Source: Silene latifolia
Lineage: Eukaryota > Streptophyta > Magnoliopsida > Caryophyllales > Caryophyllaceae
Direction: 5' to 3'
NCBI RefSeq assembly: GCF_048544455.1
Contig: NC_133526.1
Span: forward strand, 1,566,001 to 1,630,000
Length of the DNA: 64,000 nucleotides
The position numbers were made by a program, and so were the translations under genes. The notes under the pieces are model-generated. The model made no database searches. It had not been told where the DNA came from and was given only the letters and a program-made list of their open reading frames with translations. How positions within the stretch are numbered: the stretch's first letter is position 1; each line of letters begins with the position of its first letter. Below, in pieces: positions 57,452-64,000 of this stretch.

Positions 57452-57998
57452 TTCTTTCAACTTATACCCTGCTGATTTCGCCGGAACATCTACTGGAAGC
57501 AACAAAGCTGTTTTTTCCCTTTTAAGTCCAGCAATTCATCATAGAGCTAGTATTGAGCTACAAGAAACTAAATGTATCATTAATTATTGACTCATTCATT
57601 AAAACACTCCGATTTTGTTAACAAAATAGTCTTTTAAAAGACGATTTCACATGTTAAGTGAAATGGCCATTTATTTATTAGTTGAAAGTCGCGTGTCAGG
57701 AATTTGTATGTGACGATCTCATTTGAGAATGTGTTTTACTTCTGAATTTTTCGAATGTTCTTGAAAATCGAACTGATGGAACCCGAGTGTCCCATTTAGC
57801 TTTGCTTCTGGATCTTTGATGTCCCATGATGTCCAGATAGCTAATATGATTTCTGAAGTATGTCGAAAAGTACAACACTTTACTTCTGGACCTTTGTCTT
57901 TGACATGTTTCGTCTTGCCTTCTACTGCAAATCTGTGGTTTCTATTGTCCTGAAAATAATTTAGGAGGATGATATTCCGTTACTAGTTTTACATTTTA

Positions 57999-58000
<2 letters not shown>
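57452..58000. other. YbaK 3' flank and intergenic DNA
   Basis: No gene beyond the stop at 57451. The presumed 3' untranslated region runs into AT-rich sequence with no clear element. Confidence 0.45.

Positions 58001-58037
<37 letters not shown>
58001..58037. repeat. (T)37 tract
   Basis: An uninterrupted T run, possibly the reversed tail of an old retroinsert, but no body was recognised. Confidence 0.8.
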
Positions 58038-58039
<2 letters not shown>

Positions 58040-58795
58040 TTTATTTTTAATGTCGGAGGTTAAACACAATTCTATTTTGGGTGATTAAGATTTGGCTAAT
58101 TTCATTTCGATTTGTCGGGTTCAAACATAGTTCAACTCTGCAAATCCATGATTCAAGTTATTTCACTTGAGCGTCGAAAGTTTAAACTAATTCCAAAGTA
58201 TAACTACTTACCTATTCGATACCCTCTAAATACGAAAAAAAAAAAAAAATTATTATCTAACATATAAATATATATACATATCTTTTTTTGAGGAAAAATA
58301 TACGGAGTATATACATATCTTAATACTCTTTAATACTCCGTATTTGTTACTCCTATATTACACATAAAGATAAAAAAAAAATTATCTTATAATTTAAGAT
58401 TTAAGATGATCCTTTTAACTATGAACAAAAAAACACATTTATTATAATAGTTTCTAAAAAGTGTTCTAATCCATAAAATGACCATCTAATTTAAACTAAT
58501 AACTTTTTCCCATTGCGAGGAGCATCAATAAGTCTTGCATAAAACCGTCTTTAAGTTAAGACGTCTCACAACCTTTCTTTTATTTTTATTCATTTAAATC
58601 AATTTTAAGTACTGTCTTAACTTAGGACGGTCTTATTAACAAGAATTGATGGAGGAGCATGGGTTGGATTGTTGGAAGGGGTGTAAAAGCAAAGACACGC
58701 CCTTGGAGTTGGAGGATGTAACTAACATGTTAGCAGCGTTAATCATAAGCTTACAAAGACAAGTAAAAGAAGAGACACCAAACAAGTTTTGATTC
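58038..58795. other. AT-rich intergenic DNA, no gene
   Basis: It contains two inverted short words (aaaccgtctttaagttaaga at ~58551 and cttaacttaggacggtctta at ~58617) that may be ends of a small MITE. Confidence 0.35.
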
Positions 58796-58812
58796 GAAAT
58801 GAATGCTGTATT

Positions 58813-59010
58813 TTTTTTATTTTTTTTGGTTGTTGAATAGGAGTATGTCCTACCGATAGTTGAAACAATCTCCTATAAGTTACTGAAGTCAATTTAATGG
58901 GTTGACCCTCTCGAATTTAGCTTTTTTATTCGCAAAAGTCATAAACCGAACCTCTGACCGCTTATTTAAGAGATGAGAGCCGTTACCACTCATCCCACCC
59001 AACTTTGATG
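58813..59010 (-). mobile_element. tRNA-derived SINE, same family as 53293-53475
   Basis: On the minus strand: gatgagtggtaacggctctc, then ggtcagaggttcggttt (B box), then gagagggtcaacccattaaa, ending in an A-rich tail. A 17-bp duplication with two changes flanks it (GAAATGAATGCTGTATT at 58796 and GAAATGGATGTTGTATT at 59011). Confidence 0.8.
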
Positions 59011-59027
59011 AAATGGATGTTGTATTG

Positions 59028-62000
59028 TGGTGGCAATCAGATCGACTATGTGTAAACTCCAACAACAACTTTATTTCTTTTTTTGCATTGCATGTATAAA
59101 GTACGTAGTACGTCGCCCCATAATCACGTTCAAATTCTTCACTTTATTTATCTTTTTTGTTTTTTTTCGCTGTCTATTTCACTTATCTCCATAATCATGT
59201 TGTCTTTACAATGCAAGTTTATGGTCGTCTTTCTCTTCCATCCATACAATAAACTTTTCATATTATATTGTAGCGTTTATTATTTGCGATCGTCATCTGT
59301 TGCGATGGGCAAAAAATAACTATTTTATGATAAAAAGTGATCAACTGATTATTGTAAGCACTTTTTATTATAATAGTCTTTTAACATAAAATGGTCACTT
59401 TTAAATTTTAAAGTGATCGCATTATACGACGATATTACCGTATAATTTTTGCTTTTCATATCTTATTTTTTTTAACATAAAATATGAGGAAACATCCAAC
59501 TCCATAATGGAGGGACTTAATTCTAACCTAATTGTTTTGTTTATAAGTGGATTGATGAGGAAAATTAATTAAACAATGCGCCCTTTTGTAGAGCTGAGCG
59601 ACCTTACATAAGTATTACTCCGTGCTTTGTATTATACTTTAAAAATTATTTTTGTAATTATTTGGTCACTAATATGGACCGGGAAGCAATACTGATCTAA
59701 AACCGTCTTATGAAAGACTAACTGAAACACATAACGAAAGACGGTGGAAATTGGAAGAGATTAAGAAATTGCAAAAGGGAAATAACGTCGTATATAATGA
59801 TATATAGTGGAATTAATTAGTGGGATGAAGCATCTACATTGTTGTACCAATAACCTCAAATAAAATCTTAAGAAGAAGCTTCAACTTCACAAAAGTTGTT
59901 TTTTATCTTCTTTTAGTTTCCAAAATTAAACCTATCAACGTAAAATGATTGAAATTACGTTATCTATCATTAACACTTTTTATTATGGACGTGCAATTTT
60001 ACGCATGTTTGTAAAAAGCTTGTGACTTTTTTAGGTTGGCTTTTCTACTTTTCCAATTTCTCTGATCTTATGTTCGACATAAAGGTCTTTCAACTTATTT
60101 CAGTTTAATTCAGCTCTATTTAGTTCAGTTTAATTCAGTTCAACTCTGCTTTTCCCAAATTAACTCTTACTCGTACTTCTTTTCAACTCTTCTCTTCACA
60201 AATTAACTCTTACTTCACTTCACTTCAGTTCAGCGATATTAAGTTCAGTTCAGTTCAGGTCCATTAAGTTAAGTTCAGTTGAGTTCAAACAGTTTCAGTT
60301 CAAAAAAAAGGCCAAAGTAATAAGTCATAATAAATTCACAATATGCATGCTAGTATGTTTCCTTAGTTATTTGACACATACAACTATATAAGGTCGAGAC
60401 ATGCATATATAACCGTACGTGGTAATTGAGTCCCTTAGCTTGAATCGTCATAGGTTAAAATAAAGTCGATCAGGGTATTATATAGTTAACCTAATAAGTT
60501 GGGTTAATATCTCTTTCAAGTCAGATCAAGTCGGGTTTGTATCTTGTTGTTTTTACTTGTTAGGTTGAAATGTCGTTATGTGATTTATCAGACTCGGTTA
60601 AGTTCAAGTCATCGTCGTCCATTTTGTCCCATCGGTCAATTCTTTATTATTTCATACGAAGTACTTAAATTTATTTTAAATGAAACAATTGTTTTTAAGA
60701 AAATAATTAAGCAAGGTAAATGTCAAATCAGTCTCAAATGGTCGTACCATTATTAGGCCAACTTATGGTCGGACCGTTTTATTATCGAGTTAAATCTGTG
60801 TCGAGTCACAAGTAATCCCTTATGTGTTTTGGTTTGAGTCATGTCTCGATAGATGTAATCGATTCCTTAGTTATAGGTTCGACCATAGCCCATAGGTTAA
60901 CTCGGTTTTACTTTACCAAAAATTTGAATTATGTTAGCTAGGATTCGAGTCATTTAGATTGGGTTAATATTTGTCAAAAACAAACGTAAAGAACCCGATG
61001 AAATAGGAAGTGGACTCTCCATAATGTCCCCTTAAGATACCTTGCTTTTTTTGCGTTACATATCCAGTTGCCTTCAATGATTATACTAACAATATTCGTT
61101 TCTTCGTTATGTACGTACACGGCATTACTATTTGACAATTACTAACGTCAACTATACAATTAACACGAGCTAAATATAAATTTAGAACTTTTATTATTAT
61201 AAATAATTAAAAGAAATGTGAAGCGTTAAAAATAAAGTAATAGATGAATAACTAATCGTTAATTTAGCACAGGGTTAGGTAAACATAAACTACAAATTTT
61301 GCAATAAATCAAAATAAACAAAATGTAAAAGACCATGCATTGTACATGCTTAATTCTAGTTATTAATTAAAGAAAATGACTAAATGGTCACTAGTCAACT
61401 TATGCACTAAGAACTTAAATATAATACTCTCTCCGTCTTAATCATTTGTTTATCTTTACTGGCATGACATTTTCAAATGCATAACAGACGCGTTATGGCA
61501 CAATTATTGGCAATGTTGTCTAGTATCACACTTTGTAACATGCATGAGCCTTGTTGCATCCTATCAATGTAAACCTACTCCGAAAAGAGATTTAATTGAG
61601 CATTTTCTATACCAAAAGTAATTTATTATGGAGTTTAAGACTTATAATTAGATTAAGTTCTTGAATATAAAGAATCGAGTTTGTGCTAGCTTTTTATCAT
61701 CATCATCAAATTAAATCAAACACGAAAATTCAAATAACATCATTACATGACGTAATAATCACCTTTTATATGGCAAACTTCGACACAATGTTAATTTCCG
61801 TGTAACACCATATCAATCAGAATAAGTAATCTTATTTCTCATCGGTAGTTAATTACCGTGTAACACCATTATTATACATTGTACAACGATTCTTTTATAT
61901 GTTAAATACATTATTTATTATGGGAAAACAATTATTAACCGTTCGTATTCTATAATTTGTGTTTTTTGACTAGTGGAACACTTAACAACTAGTAGTAACA

Positions 62001-62436
62001 TTTGGTTGATAAAATTGAAAATGTGGAATTTGTCGTTGGATGAAGGAACTGATGCATTATGACAAAATAAACAACGAAAAGACATCCGAAAACAAAGAAG
62101 GTAATAGCGTGAAAGGTTAGGTTAGGTAGTGTATATGTCGATGGACCACAAACCCAACCAAATGGAGTATCCATTAAAATACACTAAAGTTTACAACTTT
62201 TACAACCAGACATCTACTGGTCCTCCCTATCTTTGAATAGTATGTTATGTAGTTCAAACTTCTACCTTAGATTTTGAGGAAGACTCGGTTCTATTCGGCC
62301 GATAGGAGTTGAATTGAACTGAATTTAATGAAAATTGGACTGATGATCTGAAGTAAATTTAATTTTTAAAAAGATGAGCTAGTTGAACTGAAGTGAGTGG
62401 AGCCGGGATGAACAAAACTGAACTGAAATGAGCTGC
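59028..62436. other. Intergenic DNA, no gene recognised
   Basis: Degenerate ttcagttcag/agttcaa repeats lie at ~60090-60305, and reversed gaactgaa types at ~62310-62430. A Stowaway-like end (ctctctccgtcttaatcatt) lies at ~61426. Reading frames here are short and have no recognisable domain. Confidence 0.5.
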
Positions 62437-62615
62437 TGTGAAGAATCACATATTAGGTCTCCCACATCGGAGAACGAAGTGTAATTTACTTTATAAGTCA
62501 AGGGGCTACAGCTCCACCCATTGCCAATTGGTTTTGGGATGGAACCTCTTTAGACTTATAAAGTGGACACTCTCTTCCTCGATGGGTGCGGCCCAAACCC
62601 ATGTGCAATCTAACA
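62437..62615 (-). mobile_element. Solo-LTR-like element
   Basis: On the minus strand it begins TGTTAGATTGCACATGGGTT and ends with TGATTCTTCACA, with cccacatcgg-type and ccaattggttttgggatgg words seen in small plant LTRs. A possible AGCTG repeat lies near both ends but is offset by one or two bases. No partner LTR was found. Confidence 0.4.
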
Positions 62616-64000
62616 TAAGCTGAAATTAAGTCAGAAAGAATAGGGTCTAAGTCTTTTTAGGACGGTGATATCCGTCTTCAGATGAAAACGGGTTAGTATA
62701 CTTCTGCTTAAATATATAGGACAAGCTCTTTGTTACTCTCTAGGCATCCTCATTTGTTTTATTAACTATACTTAATACGTTTTAAGTTAAAACGGATACT
62801 ATTGTTTTAAAACAAATATTAGGGTAGATTTTAAGGTCATAGACCCAAATGTTGTTTTCATGCAATGTTATGTTACATTCTTTAGTCCATTATAATCCAA
62901 AGTATGTAGCCTCTTGTGCATGCCAGAGAGGTATAGCATGCATGATGTTGACACTCCTCTAGGAGTAAATTATGTCCTTTTAACATCGTTGTGCGACGTA
63001 TGGTTTTGTAAAGTTGGTCATAACGTCACTCGGAAATATATCGTCCACTCGATAGATTTTATGCCTGTGTTAGATAACCGATTAATTAGTACTTTCACAA
63101 AGTGAGTGGCAAGCTAAGTAACTTACCCTTTGCCAATATCATTCCCCTTTCATAATACTTGTGCATAAAATGTCGTCGTTATCGTATGAGATGTAAAAGA
63201 TATTGTAGAATCGTTGTATGCCATACAACGGTCTCAATAACAGATACGGAGTAATATAAAAACCCAATATAGATAAATAAGAGAAATTTTTTACCACTTC
63301 TCATCCATTCTGGTTCTTATCTCGCCTTCAATTTGACATGTCTTGCTTAAGACGGGTATCCGTCTCATATATACAAGTAACGATTTTCAATTGAACCGAC
63401 CCCTATTAAGACCTCATTTTTCTTACCAATTCTCTTAATTAAATACTCGTACAAAAAAGTGACAAGCCACAAAAAAATTAAATTAATAACGATAGCAACT
63501 ACCTCTCCTATTAAATTAATTTAAATTAATAATTAAGCAAAACAAAAGCTAGACCTTAAACTGTCGTTGTCCATACCTAGCAAAGTAGCATGTTCTTGCT
63601 AATATATTTATATATACTTCTCATTTGTCCCTTAATTAGCTCTATCATCACTCTCAAATCCTGATTTATATAAAAATATTATGGAGTACCCACTTGTTAA
63701 CAAAGCTTTAATTTCTCTCAAATGCAAGATTTTCATATTGATAAAGTTTACATTATAATCCGTCGTTGAAGTCAATTTTAAACGTTTGTTCAATATATGT
63801 GAGATGTTCTCGATTAAAAAAACATATGAAATTTGCTTAAATGAAAGGAGTAATTCTATTCATTTTCCCTCAAAAAAATCTAATAAGAAGTTAAAGACAA
63901 CCAATTTCTGAGTTCGATTGTTGAATAGTAGATAAATGAATTTTGAGCAATAAATTAGGGTATTTTGTGTAGATTTTACGGGTTATTATCTTACAGTCAT
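62616..64000. other. Intergenic DNA to the window end, no gene
   Basis: AT-rich with scattered tactccgta-type words. No coding homology or element boundary is supported. Confidence 0.45.

Noticed and set aside
62438-62623. 61-residue frame
   Set aside because: It lies fully in the solo-LTR-like element and is not protein-like.

Overview
This window is nuclear DNA of a flowering plant, most likely a eudicot. The signs are GT-AG introns, AT-rich intergenic DNA, many plant-type Stowaway, Tourist, hAT and Mutator-like MITEs, Helitrons, CACTA elements, a plant RTE-type LINE and a large Ty3/gypsy element. An order such as Caryophyllales is a guess from element style only. No rRNA, tRNA or CRISPR locus was recognised.

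Host genes are few. Positions 1-47670 hold a degenerate tandem array of hybrid proline-rich protein (HyPRP, eight-cysteine motif) genes, all on the minus strand. HyPRP1 (77-616) is intact but has lost its promoter. HyPRP2 (8390-8918) is a frameshifted pseudogene. HyPRP3 (43430-44311) is intact with an expanded proline-rich domain. Each gene was once followed on its upstream side by a paralogous distal segment. Four such segments remain (about 690-5110, 23490-25530, 29350-32510, 45150-47670), so one HyPRP gene is probably missing. The copies serve as natural empty sites for each other and fix many transposon boundaries to the base. At the right, a five-exon gene for a YbaK-type aminoacyl-tRNA editing-domain protein (52345-57451, plus strand) appears intact.

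Everything else is mobile DNA, much of it nested. A Helitron (1206-3730) sits in distal segment A. An 8.4-kb insertion (10251-18628) is a small hAT element split by a Ty3/gypsy element (10479-18384). That element keeps gag and protease, lacks RT/RNaseH/integrase, carries a 29/115-bp tandem repeat, and has an antisense spliced gene with its own TATA box. Next to it a hAT element (18717-20137) contains a 301-bp TRIM. A CACTA element (33180-38748) has an RTE LINE (34163-37848) inside the first intron of its transposase gene.

Between 39.1 and 41.6 kb and at 49.4 kb lie short exon-like fragments of ordinary host genes (V-ATPase subunit A, Notchless, NUP160). The NUP160-like piece is bounded by a 17-bp direct repeat and ends in a (TTG)5-tailed SINE, so it is a candidate retro-transduction product. 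The right end (57.5-64 kb) shows only repeats and AT-rich intergenic DNA.
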